Of a stretch of DNA of 64,000 nt, positions 26,561-34,904 are shown piece by piece; position 1 is the first letter of the stretch, and every line of letters starts with the position of its first letter. This stretch comes from Mesorhizobium sangaii (GTDB lineage: Bacteria; Pseudomonadota; Alphaproteobacteria; Rhizobiales; Rhizobiaceae). The translations under genes and the position numbers were made by a program. Location of the stretch: positions 186,001-250,000 of the forward strand of contig NZ_JACHEF010000007.1 in NCBI RefSeq assembly GCF_014207355.1, written 5' to 3'. A model generated the notes under the pieces. The model was given only the letters and a program-made list of their open reading frames with translations, was not told the origin of the DNA and did no database searches.

Positions 26561-27719
26561 TTGCGACCCCCGCATTCACCACCTTTTCTCCGGCCTTGGC
26601 CCAGAACCACCAGATCAGGGAACAGGCGATGAAAGCAATCGCGATCGGCCGGAACCAGGGGTTGAGGAAAGCATGCACATCGTGCTCGACGCCGGTCAGC
26701 CCGGTCGCGAACAGCGCCGTCGACAGCACCGAGGCGAGGACGCCGCCTGGTTCCTCGCGCCATAACAGGGCGATGGCGAGCCCGGCAGGCACGGCGATCA
26801 TCGCATAGGTGTTGGGCTCGACACGCGGATTGAAGACGCACATGTAGAAAGTGGCCGTCAGGAAGATCGCCAACCCGGCCGTCCCCCGCTCGAGCTTGCG
26901 ATCGAACAAGAGCACGATCGAGAGCGTCAACAGGCCGACCACGAAGCGCACCGCCGTGGCGCCGGATTCCGCGATGGGCATTCCCGCCACCGCAAAAGGC
27001 GCGGTGAAATCGGAGGCAACAAAGCGGCTGGTCTTGTCGACCGCCATCGAGGTCAGCATGCGGGCGAAATCAAGATACTGGCCGTTCAGATAACTGGCTG
27101 GCGCGAAAGCATAAGGTATGGCGAGCACGAACAGCACGGCCAGCACCAGCACCGGGATTAGCCTGGGGCGCAGCCCTCCCGCCAACAGCAGCATGATGAT
27201 CGCGGTCGGCTTGGCGATGAGGGCCAGCGAAGCCCAGAAGAAGGTCTCGGCGCGCCGCCCTTCAAGCGCCGAAAGCGTAAGGAGCCAGCAGGCGCCAGTC
27301 AGCAGAATTGTCGATTGTCCGTTGCGGATGGCGCCAAGCGCCAGCGGCAGAGCGAGGAACAGACCGAATGAAAGCAGCCAGGTCAGTTCCTGGCCGCCGA
27401 GCTTGCGAACCTGCCGCATTGCGGCGAAAGTCAGCACCGCGAAGCCGATTGCATGCCACAGCAGGCCGCCCAGATGCGGGCCCAGCTTCAACAGCGGAAC
27501 ATAGAGCGTGGCAAAAGCCGGCGCGTAGAGATACCCCATCTGGGAGCCAAGATTGTAGAGCGGCCGGGCGGCCAGAAATTCCTCGCTGCCAAATCTGTAG
27601 GCTGCCAGCACCGAATGCGTGTCGGGCGACCACAGGACCATGACAAGAACGATCAGGAATGCTCCAATCCACATGCTAAGTCCCAAACGGTCGAAAACCG
27701 GCTTGGCAATCGTCATCAA
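26553..27719 (-). CDS. GT87-like (DUF2029) polytopic glycosyltransferase
   Basis: A 388-residue membrane protein with about ten segments, rich in Leu/Ala, of the GT87/DUF2029 type that uses polyprenyl-phosphate sugars as donors in the periplasm. The early loop SPDTHSVLAAYRFGSEEFLAARPLYN and the central RNGQSTILLTGACWLL fit this family. It is the first gene of the module. With the GT2 and GtrA partners it may add a sugar to an envelope lipid or polysaccharide. The acceptor is unknown. Confidence 0.8.
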   Translation of the reverse strand: MMTIAKPVFDRLGLSMWIGAFLIVLVMVLWSPDTHSVLAAYRFGSEEFLAARPLYNLGSQMGYLYAPAFATLYVPLLKLGPHLGGLLWHAIGFAVLTFAAMRQVRKLGGQELTWLLSFGLFLALPLALGAIRNGQSTILLTGACWLLTLSALEGRRAETFFWASLALIAKPTAIIMLLLAGGLRPRLIPVLVLAVLFVLAIPYAFAPASYLNGQYLDFARMLTSMAVDKTSRFVASDFTAPFAVAGMPIAESGATAVRFVVGLLTLSIVLLFDRKLERGTAGLAIFLTATFYMCVFNPRVEPNTYAMIAVPAGLAIALLWREEPGGVLASVLSTALFATGLTGVEHDVHAFLNPWFRPIAIAFIACSLIWWFWAKAGEKVVNAGVANG

Positions 27720-27919
27720 GTCACTCCACCACCCCGGAACGGGCCCTTGCCGCGCCGTCAGGCATTCGATGGCGGCGGCATATCACGGACAAACCGGCGT
27801 GGCATAGAGGGCTGAGAGAGTGGATGGCGGTCCGAGGGCGCTGGCGGCAGCCGGACATCGCCATTTCTGGCATCGAGAGCATGTGCAGGCTTCGTGTCCG
27901 AACGACGGGCACCTTCATG

Positions 27920-28957
27920 CTAAGGCCGGATGAACACCTTGCCGTTGGGCTTGGCCAGTTCCTCCGGCACCCGCGCCATTGCCTCGGCGAGCGGCACCAC
28001 CGCCGTCACATCGGTCGACCAGCGCCCATCGGAGAACCTTTTCTGCGCTTCCAGGATCGCCGGGCCGCGGCGGTCGCGAAACTGACGCATCCATTCGCTC
28101 AGCCAGAAACCCTCGATGTGCTTGTGCTGGAAGATCAGTTGGCCGGGTTCACGGATGATCGTGGCTTCGGGATCGAGCCGCCCATAGATGATCCAGCGCG
28201 AGCGCTTCGGCATGACGTCGAAAATGGCGGAGGCCAGCGGCCCGGTCACCGCGTCGAGGAAGATGCGCGGCTGTTCGGCCTTCATGACCTCGCGCAGCGC
28301 CGTCTTGAAATCCGGCGCCTTTTCGTTGAGGACGTGTGCGGCGCCAAGCTCCTCCAGAGCCGCGATCTGGTCGTCGCGGCGCACGGTGACAATGGGTCGA
28401 AAACCCGCTTCCCTGGCCAGGCCGATGATCAGCTTGCAGAGCTGGCTGGCGCCGGCGGTCATGACGAAGGCCTTTTCGCCCTCTTCCCTCACGATGTCGA
28501 ACATGGCGAGCGCGGTGAGCGGGTTGACGATCATCGCCGCGCCATCCTCGTCGCGAACGGTGTCGAGCAGCGGGATGCAGACCACCGCTTCCGCCACTGC
28601 ATATTCGGCCCATGAGCCCCAGTTGCTCACGCCTGTGGCGAAGGCAACGCGCTTGCCGATGAGGCTTTTGGGATAGGGCTCATCGCCACTGGCGACGACG
28701 GTGCCGACACCCTCGAAACCGGCCGGCTGGCCCTTGGCGCGCGGCTGGCCGTACTGGCCCTTGATGAAGGCGACATCGGATGGATTGATCGAGGCAAGGC
28801 TGACCTTGATCAGCACCTGCGTCGGCCCCGGCGTCGGCACCGCGATGCTGCCCGGCTCGAGATAGGGCTCCATCGCTTCCAGCGCGCTGCCGGACGGCGT
28901 CCTGGTGTAGCCGTCGCCGACAAGCAGCAGCGCCTTCATTTCGGAGGGGACGGTCAT
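27920..28957 (-). CDS. MDR-family NADPH:quinone/enoyl reductase-like protein
   Basis: A 345-residue medium-chain dehydrogenase/reductase. The GroES-like half includes VLIKVSLASINPSDVAFIKGQYG and FEGVGTVVASG; the nucleotide half has VMTAGASQLCKLIIGLAREAGF, a variant of the usual GxGxxG. Zinc-ligand cysteines are absent, so it belongs to the zinc-free quinone oxidoreductase/ETR type. It lies 54 bases after the acyl-CoA dehydrogenase gene on the same strand and may reduce an enone or enoyl thioester in that pathway. Confidence 0.87.
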   Translation of the reverse strand: MTVPSEMKALLLVGDGYTRTPSGSALEAMEPYLEPGSIAVPTPGPTQVLIKVSLASINPSDVAFIKGQYGQPRAKGQPAGFEGVGTVVASGDEPYPKSLIGKRVAFATGVSNWGSWAEYAVAEAVVCIPLLDTVRDEDGAAMIVNPLTALAMFDIVREEGEKAFVMTAGASQLCKLIIGLAREAGFRPIVTVRRDDQIAALEELGAAHVLNEKAPDFKTALREVMKAEQPRIFLDAVTGPLASAIFDVMPKRSRWIIYGRLDPEATIIREPGQLIFQHKHIEGFWLSEWMRQFRDRRGPAILEAQKRFSDGRWSTDVTAVVPLAEAMARVPEELAKPNGKVFIRP

Positions 28958-29011
28958 CGGAACACTCCTTGCTTGGACCTGCCGGCGGCGCCGGGTGACG
29001 AATGCCGGCGC

Positions 29012-30253
29012 TCAGACCTTTTCCTGCGTGTATTTCTTCAGTTCCGTCCGCGCCACCTGGCGGCGATGCACGGCATCAGGTCCATCGGCAAGGCGCAATG
29101 TCCGCAGATGCGTCCATGAGCGCGCCAGCGGCGTGTCCTGGCTGATGCCCTGCGCGCCGAACATCTGCACCGCCTCGTCGGTGACCTTGAGCGCCACGCG
29201 CGGCGCGATCACCTTGATCTGGCTGATCCAGGGTGCTGCGGCGCGCGCATCGCCCTGGTCGATCATCCATGCCGCCTTCAGGCAGAGCAGCCGCGCCATC
29301 TCGATCTCCATGCGACATTCGGCGATGATGTCGAAATTGGCGCCGAGTTTTGCCAAGGGCTGGCCGAAGGCCTGGCGGCGCACGGAACGCTGGCACAGCA
29401 TCTCCAGCGCCATCTCGGCCTGGCCGATGGCGCGCATGCAGTGATGGATGCGGCCAGGGCCGAGCCGCCCCTGCGCAATCTCGAACCCCCTGCCCTCGCC
29501 GAGGATCAGGTTCGATGCAGGCACACGCACATTGTCGAAGCGAAGATGCATGTGGCCGTGCGGCGCGTCATCGTCGCCATAGACCTGCATCGCCCGGACC
29601 TTGGTCACGGCCTTTGCGTCGGACGGCACCAGGATCATCGAATGCCGCCTGTGTTTCGGCTCTTCGTCGCCACCGGTCCGGACCATGACGATGTAGATGG
29701 CGCACCGCGGATCGCCGGCGCCGGAAGCCCACCATTTCTCGCCGTTGAGCACATAGTCGCCGCCCTGGCGCTCACAGCGCATCGCAATGTTTGTGGCGTC
29801 GGACGAGGCGACATCCGGCTCGGTCATCAGATAGGCCGAGCGGATCTTGCCGTCGAGCAGCGGCTCGAGCCACGCCTTCTTGTGGTCGGCCGAGCCATAC
29901 CGTTCCAGCACCTCCATGTTGCCGGTGTCGGGCGCCGAGCAGTTGAAGGTCTCGGCGCCGAGATGCGCCTTGCCCATCTCCTCGGCGAGATACGCGTATT
30001 CGACCGTGGACAGGCCGTAGCCGCGCTCCGAGCCGGTCAGCCAGAAGTTCCACAGGCCGCGCTCCCGTGCGGTCTTCTTCAACCCTTCGAGGATTTCGCT
30101 CTGGCGCGCGCTATAGACCCAGCGGTCGCCTTGCTTGCCCACTTCGCCGAGGAATTCCTCGTCGACCGGCTTGATCTCGTCACGCACCATGGCCGCGACG
30201 CGCGCGTGGATCGGCTTCAGTCGCTCGGTCATGCCGAGATTCATCTCCGTCAT
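29012..30253 (-). CDS. Acyl-CoA dehydrogenase, ACAD10/11-like
   Basis: A 413-residue FAD enzyme. The wording closely follows the dehydrogenase half of ACAD11: NCSAPDTGNMEVLERYG, MTEPDVASSDATNI, WWASGAGDPRC, LILGEGRGFEIAQGRLGPGR and a C-terminal RLADGPDAVHRR. In animals this half is fused to a kinase; here the kinase is a separate gene at 31722. ACAD10/11 and the bacterial LvaA/LvaC pair process 4-hydroxyacyl-CoAs through a phosphorylated intermediate. Starts at 30253, 30244 or 30232 are possible. The gene is divergent from the SDR gene across 134 bases. Confidence 0.92.
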   Translation of the reverse strand: MTEMNLGMTERLKPIHARVAAMVRDEIKPVDEEFLGEVGKQGDRWVYSARQSEILEGLKKTARERGLWNFWLTGSERGYGLSTVEYAYLAEEMGKAHLGAETFNCSAPDTGNMEVLERYGSADHKKAWLEPLLDGKIRSAYLMTEPDVASSDATNIAMRCERQGGDYVLNGEKWWASGAGDPRCAIYIVMVRTGGDEEPKHRRHSMILVPSDAKAVTKVRAMQVYGDDDAPHGHMHLRFDNVRVPASNLILGEGRGFEIAQGRLGPGRIHHCMRAIGQAEMALEMLCQRSVRRQAFGQPLAKLGANFDIIAECRMEIEMARLLCLKAAWMIDQGDARAAAPWISQIKVIAPRVALKVTDEAVQMFGAQGISQDTPLARSWTHLRTLRLADGPDAVHRRQVARTELKKYTQEKV

Positions 30254-30387
30254 CGGTCGTAACCTTCATGCACGCCAGCCATTTTACCCGTGGCAAGGAT
30301 GACCGTACTTCGGATAGCCTTGTCAACGCGAACTGTTTTGCCTGCACACCGAGGCCCGCACACCAAGGTAGGGCGCGGAGGATTGTG

Positions 30388-31203
30388 ATGAGCTATCTGG
30401 ACGAGCTGTTTTCGGTGGCCGGCAAGACCGCGCTGGTGACGGGAGCGGCGACCGGCATCGGCCGCATGGCGGCAACCGCACTGGTCAAGGCCGGCGCCAG
30501 CGTGATGATCGCCTCGCGCAAGGGCGAGGATTGCATCAAGGTCGCCGGTGAACTGAACGGGCTTGGCGCCCCGGGCCGGGCCGAAGGCTTCGCCGGCGAT
30601 GTCTCCAGCGAAGCCGGCATTGCCGCACTCGTCGCCGAGGTCAAGACGCGGACCGATCACCTGAACATCCTGGTCAACAATGCCGGTGTGTCCTGGGGCG
30701 CGCCGCTGGAGAGCTTTCCCTATTCCGCCTGGGCGAAAGTGTTCGGCGTCAATGTCACCGCGGTCTTCCATCTGACACGCGAATTGCTGCCGCTGCTCGA
30801 TGCCGCCGCCAGCGATGCCGATCCGGCCAGGGTCATCAACCTCGGTTCGGTGATGGGCATGCAGCCGTTGGCCGACGACGCCTATTCCTACACGGCGTCG
30901 AAGGCCGCGGTTCATCATCTGACGCGCACCCTGGCGCTCGAGTTCGCCGCCCGCCGCATCACCGTCAACGCCTTCGCCCCCGGCCCCTTCCAGAGCCGCA
31001 TGACTGCGTTTGCCACCGGCACGGCAGAGCAAGCCAGGCATGTCGGCAACCATGTTCCGATCGGCCGTATCGGCGCACCGGATGACATTGCCGGCGCAAC
31101 ACTCTATTTGTGCAGCCGTGCAGGCAGCTATGTCACCGGCGCCATCCTGCCGATCGACGGCGGACAGTCGGTGCAGCATGGGCTGACCTTGTTCAAGGAA
31201 TGA
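30388..31203 (+). CDS. SDR-family oxidoreductase
   Basis: A 271-residue short-chain dehydrogenase. TGAATGIG near residue 20 binds the nucleotide, NNAG near 100, and the catalytic Ser-Tyr-Lys appears as NLGSVMG and YSYTASK. ATG 30388 has GGAGGA 5 bases upstream; the longer frame to 30268 lacks SDR character. It begins the plus-strand operon SDR-MaoC-kinase-SDR. It may be a 3-hydroxyacyl-CoA dehydrogenase in a CoA-dependent route (inference from neighbours). Confidence 0.92.
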   Translation: MSYLDELFSVAGKTALVTGAATGIGRMAATALVKAGASVMIASRKGEDCIKVAGELNGLGAPGRAEGFAGDVSSEAGIAALVAEVKTRTDHLNILVNNAGVSWGAPLESFPYSAWAKVFGVNVTAVFHLTRELLPLLDAAASDADPARVINLGSVMGMQPLADDAYSYTASKAAVHHLTRTLALEFAARRITVNAFAPGPFQSRMTAFATGTAEQARHVGNHVPIGRIGAPDDIAGATLYLCSRAGSYVTGAILPIDGGQSVQHGLTLFKE

Positions 31204-31245
31204 CATTTTCCGGCCGAAGCCGGGGGTGAACTGGAGGACATCCGC

Positions 31246-31725
31246 GTGGAACCGATCAGTCTCGATGTACTTCTGGCCAGTGTCGGCAAGGAAGTTGGCG
31301 TGTCGCCGTGGCGGGTGGTCACGCAACGCATGATCGACCAGTTCGCCGACGCCACCGACGACCACCAGTTCATCCACTGCGATCCGGAGCGCGCCATGCG
31401 CGAGACGCCGTTCGGCGGCACCATCGCGCATGGCTTCCTGTCGCTGTCGCTGTTGTCGGCGATGACCTTCGAGACCATGCCGCCGCTGGAAAACGGCAAG
31501 ATGGGCGTCAACCACGGGTTCGATTCGCTGCGCTTCCTGGCGCCGGTGAAGACCGGCGCGCGCATCCGCACCCGTTTCGTGCTGGCCGACGTCAAGGTCA
31601 GGCCGTCGGGCTGGGTGCAGACCGCGCATGACGTGACGATCGAGATCGAAGGCTCCAAGAAACCGGCGCTGACCGCCCGCTGGCTGACGCTGACCCTGAT
31701 AGAACGCCAGCCCGAGACGGCATGA
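31246..31725 (+). CDS. MaoC-family (R)-specific enoyl-CoA hydratase-like protein
   Basis: A 159-residue hot-dog fold hydratase. The catalytic Asp/His motif is FADATDDHQFIHCDPERA, followed by FGGTIAHGFLSLSLL, the conserved second block. The start is GTG at 31246 with GGAGGA upstream. It overlaps the kinase gene by four bases. It should hydrate an enoyl-CoA or do the reverse. Confidence 0.93.
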   Translation: MEPISLDVLLASVGKEVGVSPWRVVTQRMIDQFADATDDHQFIHCDPERAMRETPFGGTIAHGFLSLSLLSAMTFETMPPLENGKMGVNHGFDSLRFLAPVKTGARIRTRFVLADVKVRPSGWVQTAHDVTIEIEGSKKPALTARWLTLTLIERQPETA

Positions 31726-32756
31726 TCGATCCGAACGTTCTCGACCAGGCAGCACTGGCGCCTTATCTCGAGGCCAACATCCCCGGCTTTACCGGGCTTG
31801 CCTCCATCGAAAAATTCAAATCCGGCCAATCGAACCCGACTTACCTTTTGACCGCGCAAAGCGGCCGCTACGTGTTGCGGGCCAAGCCGTCCGGGCAATT
31901 GCTGAAATCGGCGCATCAGGTCGACCGCGAATTCACCGTGATGAGCGCGCTGACCGGCACCGCCGTGCCGGTGCCCAGGATGCTGCATCTGTCGGCGGAG
32001 GACTCGCCGATCGGCCGGATGTTCTACGTCATGGATTTCCTCGACGGCCGCATCCTCTGGGATCCGGCGCTGCCCGAGGCCCGCGACAACGACCAACGCA
32101 CCGCCATCTACGATGCGATGAACGCAACGCTTGCGGCGCTGCACGAGGTCGATGTCGGCGCTGCGGGTCTCACCGATTTCGGCCGGCCCGGCAACTATTT
32201 CGAGCGCCAGTTGGCGCGCTGGACCAGCCAGTACCGCGCCTCCGAAACCGGTACCATCCCCGATATGGACCGGCTGATTGCCTGGCTGGAGACGCATAGG
32301 CCGGCCGATGACGGCCGCGTTTCGCTGGTGCATGGCGACTACCGGCTGGACAATCTGATATTTGCTGCAGACCAGCCGACGGTTCTGGCGGTGCTCGACT
32401 GGGAATTGTCGACGCTCGGCCACCCCTTCGCCGACATCGCCTATCAGTGCATGCAATGGCGCCTGCCGCACGCCTCGGGCTTTCGCGGGCTGGGCGGCAT
32501 CGACCGTCGCGCGTTCGGCCTGCCCTCCGAAGAAGACTATGTTGCCGCCTACTGCCGGCGACGCGGGCTGGACGGCATCGGCAACTGGACCTTCTTCCTG
32601 GCCTTCTCCTTCTTCCGTCTCGCGGCGATCTGCCAGGGCGTCTTCAAGCGGGCGCTGGACGGCAACGCCTCCAATCCCGAAAAGGCCAGAACCTATGGCG
32701 AGGCGGTAAAACTGCTTTCGCATCTCGCCGCGAAACTGATCGACCAGGAGGCGTGA
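31722..32756 (+). CDS. Phosphotransferase, ACAD10/11 N-terminal / LvaA-like kinase
   Basis: A 344-residue kinase of the aminoglycoside-phosphotransferase fold (PF01636). It shows the nucleotide loop KFKSGQSNPTYLLT, the lysine-bearing YVLRAKPSG, the catalytic loop LVHGDYRLDNLIF and the metal Asp in VLDWELSTLGHP. These details match the ACAD10/11 kinase domain rather than antibiotic kinases. LvaA phosphorylates 4-hydroxyacyl-CoA in levulinate use. It overlaps MaoC by four bases and the next SDR by one, so synthesis is coupled. Confidence 0.9.
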   Translation: MIDPNVLDQAALAPYLEANIPGFTGLASIEKFKSGQSNPTYLLTAQSGRYVLRAKPSGQLLKSAHQVDREFTVMSALTGTAVPVPRMLHLSAEDSPIGRMFYVMDFLDGRILWDPALPEARDNDQRTAIYDAMNATLAALHEVDVGAAGLTDFGRPGNYFERQLARWTSQYRASETGTIPDMDRLIAWLETHRPADDGRVSLVHGDYRLDNLIFAADQPTVLAVLDWELSTLGHPFADIAYQCMQWRLPHASGFRGLGGIDRRAFGLPSEEDYVAAYCRRRGLDGIGNWTFFLAFSFFRLAAICQGVFKRALDGNASNPEKARTYGEAVKLLSHLAAKLIDQEA

Positions 32757-33532
32757 TGGGCCGTTTTGACGGAGCAACGGTGCTGATCACCGGTGCCACC
32801 GGCGGGCTTGGTCGGGGTGCGGCGAAAGGCTTTGCCGCTGAAGGCGGGCGGCTGGTGCTGTCGGACATCGACGACGGGGCGCTGGCCGATCTCGCAGCCA
32901 CGCTGCAGGCCGAAACGGCGATCCTGGCCGGAAACATCGCCAACGAAAAACTTTCCGAGGATCTGGTCAGGCTGGCAGTCGAAAAATTCGGCAGGCTGGA
33001 TGTCGCCATCAACAATGCCGGCATCGTGCAGAGCTTCGTGCGCTTGCCGCAGGTCCCCTCCGACGAGGCTCGCCGCGTGCTGGAGGTCGATCTGCTCGGC
33101 GTCTTCTTTGCCATGAAGCACCAGATCCCGCAGATGGAGCGGCAGTTCAAGGCGACCGGCAAGGGCGGCGCCATCGTCAACATCGCCTCGGCCGCCGGCC
33201 TGTCCGGCGCGCCGAAACTCTCGGTCTATGCCGCCGCCAAGCACGGCGTCATCGGCTTGACCCGCTCGGCCGCGCTCGAATACGCCACCAAGGGCCTTCG
33301 TATCAACGCCATCTGCCCCGCCCACACGAGGACGGCGATGGTCGACAGCTTCGTGCGCGCCTCCGGCGCGCCGGAAGCAGAGGCGTTGGCCGAGTTGACG
33401 CGCGGCGTGCCGATGAAGCGGGTGGCGGAGGTCGAGGAAATCACCACCGCCATCCTGTTTGCCGCCGACCCTGCAAACTCTTTCATGACCGGCCATGCGC
33501 TGGCCGTCGACGGCGGCATCGGTGCGATCTGA
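32756..33532 (+). CDS. SDR-family oxidoreductase (second of the operon)
   Basis: A 258-residue classical SDR with TGATGGLG near residue 13, NNAG near 86, and the active site SAAG...YAAAK. It ends in HALAVDGGIGAI. The ATG at 32756 shares one base with the kinase stop (TGATG). The LvaD enzyme of levulinate catabolism is also a SDR, so a hydroxyacyl-CoA role is possible. The long frame starting at 32447 is a shadow of the kinase gene. Confidence 0.92.
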   Translation: MGRFDGATVLITGATGGLGRGAAKGFAAEGGRLVLSDIDDGALADLAATLQAETAILAGNIANEKLSEDLVRLAVEKFGRLDVAINNAGIVQSFVRLPQVPSDEARRVLEVDLLGVFFAMKHQIPQMERQFKATGKGGAIVNIASAAGLSGAPKLSVYAAAKHGVIGLTRSAALEYATKGLRINAICPAHTRTAMVDSFVRASGAPEAEALAELTRGVPMKRVAEVEEITTAILFAADPANSFMTGHALAVDGGIGAI

Positions 33533-33561
33533 AGCATGCCGTTTGGGAACCTGTCGCGCCC

Positions 33562-33589
33562 TTGTCCGTTTTCGTACAGCGTATATAAT
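33562..33589 (+). promoter_or_regulatory. Sigma-70-type promoter of the TetR gene with operator-like site
   Basis: TTGTCC at 33562-33567, 16-base spacer, TATAAT at 33584-33589. The spacer carries CGTACAGCGTAT (33573-33584), which shares its left half with the CGTACATGTACG sites at 34380 and 34439. This fits autorepression by the TetR protein. Confidence 0.6.
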
Positions 33590-33624
33590 TTAGCCAGGTA
33601 CCAACCAACCAAAGGCACGAGATC

Positions 33625-34269
33625 TTGCCGCCGAGCGTCCAGACACGCCGCGAGAAACAAAGGGCCGAACTGCGCTCCGAACTGGTCGAGGCGGCGCATA
33701 AGCTCGTCCAGGAAGAAGGCTATGAAGGGCTGACCATCCGCAAGCTGGCCAAGCGGGTCGGCTACGCGCCGATGTCGGTCTATTCCTATTTCGCCGACAA
33801 GCAGGACATCCTGTTCGCCCTGGCCGAGGATGCGTTCGCGACGCTTGCCCGCCGCATAGAGGAGCATTCGTCCGACGATCCGATCGAGGCATTGCAGGCG
33901 GTCATGACCGAGTATGCCGCCTTCGGGCTCGGCAATCCCAACGAATACCGCACCGTGTTTATGACCGAAAAGACCAAGCTGCCGGAAGGCAGGAGCTACG
34001 AGGACATGGAAGAGAGCAACCCGGCGATGAACGCGCTGATCAGCAGGGTCGAGGCCTGTGTCGCCGCCGGCAAGTTGCAGGGCGACCCGCGCGCCATCGC
34101 CACCATGCTGTGGGCGGTCGGCCACGGCACGATCTCGCTGCTGATCACATTCCCGTTCTATCCCTTCGGCGACCCGCAGGCTTTCGTGAAGCGGATGTGC
34201 GATTTCACGCTTGCCACGCTGAGCACGCAGAATGTGCCGCCGCTGACTGAGACCCCGGTCAAGTGCTGA
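33625..34269 (+). CDS. TetR-family transcriptional regulator
   Basis: A 214-residue regulator. The HTH is at about 20-65: LVEAAHKLVQEEGYEGLTIRKLAKRVG then MSVYSYFADKQDILF. The C-terminal ligand domain (WHG/TetR_C-like) covers 80-205. The start is a TTG at 33625 with AAAGG upstream; no earlier ATG exists in frame. It lies 92 bases after the second SDR gene with its own promoter. Likely targets are its own gene, the small exported-protein gene downstream and perhaps the CoA operon. Confidence 0.9.
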   Translation: MPPSVQTRREKQRAELRSELVEAAHKLVQEEGYEGLTIRKLAKRVGYAPMSVYSYFADKQDILFALAEDAFATLARRIEEHSSDDPIEALQAVMTEYAAFGLGNPNEYRTVFMTEKTKLPEGRSYEDMEESNPAMNALISRVEACVAAGKLQGDPRAIATMLWAVGHGTISLLITFPFYPFGDPQAFVKRMCDFTLATLSTQNVPPLTETPVKC

Positions 34270-34332
34270 GCGACTTCCCTCACAACCTCTGACAACCACG
34301 ACCACGTCCGGTTGGAGTGCTCGGCTGTGCCA

Positions 34333-34373
34333 GAACGCCGCGATTTTTGGCGTTCAATAAAAGTTCAATAAAA
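34333..34373. other. Hairpin and 11-bp-spaced direct repeat after tetR
   Basis: Arms GAACGCC (34333-34339) and GGCGTTC (34349-34355) form a hairpin with a T-rich loop but no following T-run. It is followed by TTCAATAAAA twice (34353-34362 and 34364-34373), one helical turn apart. It may be a weak end for tetR or part of the next control region. Confidence 0.35.
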
Positions 34374-34379
34374 TTCATT

Positions 34380-34450
34380 CGTACATGTACGTTTCTGACT
34401 TGAACGCCGGCATCGCCAGACGTATATGCACGTGGTATCGTACATGTACG
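34380..34450 (+). promoter_or_regulatory. Promoter with three palindromic operators
   Basis: The perfect palindrome CGTACATGTACG occurs at 34380-34391 and 34439-34450, with a two-mismatch copy CGTATATGCACG at 34421-34432. A promoter TTGAAC (34400-34405), 17-base spacer, TATATG (34423-34428) lies between them, so one site is upstream of -35, one over -10 and one just downstream of the start. This is the layout of a tightly repressed promoter, and the adjacent TetR protein is the best candidate repressor. Confidence 0.7.
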
Positions 34451-34484
34451 GAAAAAATTCAACGGTCGAAAACGGAGACTGACG

Positions 34485-34733
34485 ATGAAAACGACACTCC
34501 TTACACTCGCCGCCGTGCTGGCACTTTCGGGCTCGGCCTTCGCCGCCGGCGCCACCCATCCGGTCAAGCAGGCACCTGCTGCGACCTGCGTCGACACCAG
34601 GACCCATGTGAAACTCGATTGCGCTCCCACCGGCTCGGTCGAGAAGAAGGGTTCCACGGAAAACACTGCTGACGGCAAGGGCCCACGGCTCGGCATCAGC
34701 ATCAATCCGTGGATCGTGCCCAGCACATTCTGA
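34485..34733 (+). CDS. Small exported protein, unknown function
   Basis: An 82-residue protein. Residues 1-20 (MKTTLLTLAAVLALSGSAFA) form a clear Sec signal with an AFA-A cut. The mature part is short, contains two Cys (in ATCVDTRTHVKLDCAPTG) that could form a disulfide, and is otherwise polar, with the end LGISINPWIVPSTF. GGAGA precedes the ATG. It sits behind three palindromic operators. No family is recognised. Confidence 0.75.
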   Translation: MKTTLLTLAAVLALSGSAFAAGATHPVKQAPAATCVDTRTHVKLDCAPTGSVEKKGSTENTADGKGPRLGISINPWIVPSTF

Positions 34734-34904
34734 GACAAAAACAAAGCTGAGGCCGGCGCAATTCGAAGGCCGGCCTGGCGGGCAGTTTGGATTAAGCGGC
34801 GCCGCCTCGGTTGGCGGTACAGGATTGGCCCAGGCGAACGCTGACGCGTAACCCGGCAATGCCGCTGGTGCCGAGCATCAGAAGTCGGCGTGGGCCTGGC
34901 CCCA

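Noticed and set aside
30250-32777. Two long minus-strand frames opposite SDR, MaoC and kinase genes
   Set aside because: The plus-strand genes have full motifs and overlapping start/stop coupling; the minus frames are antisense artefacts.
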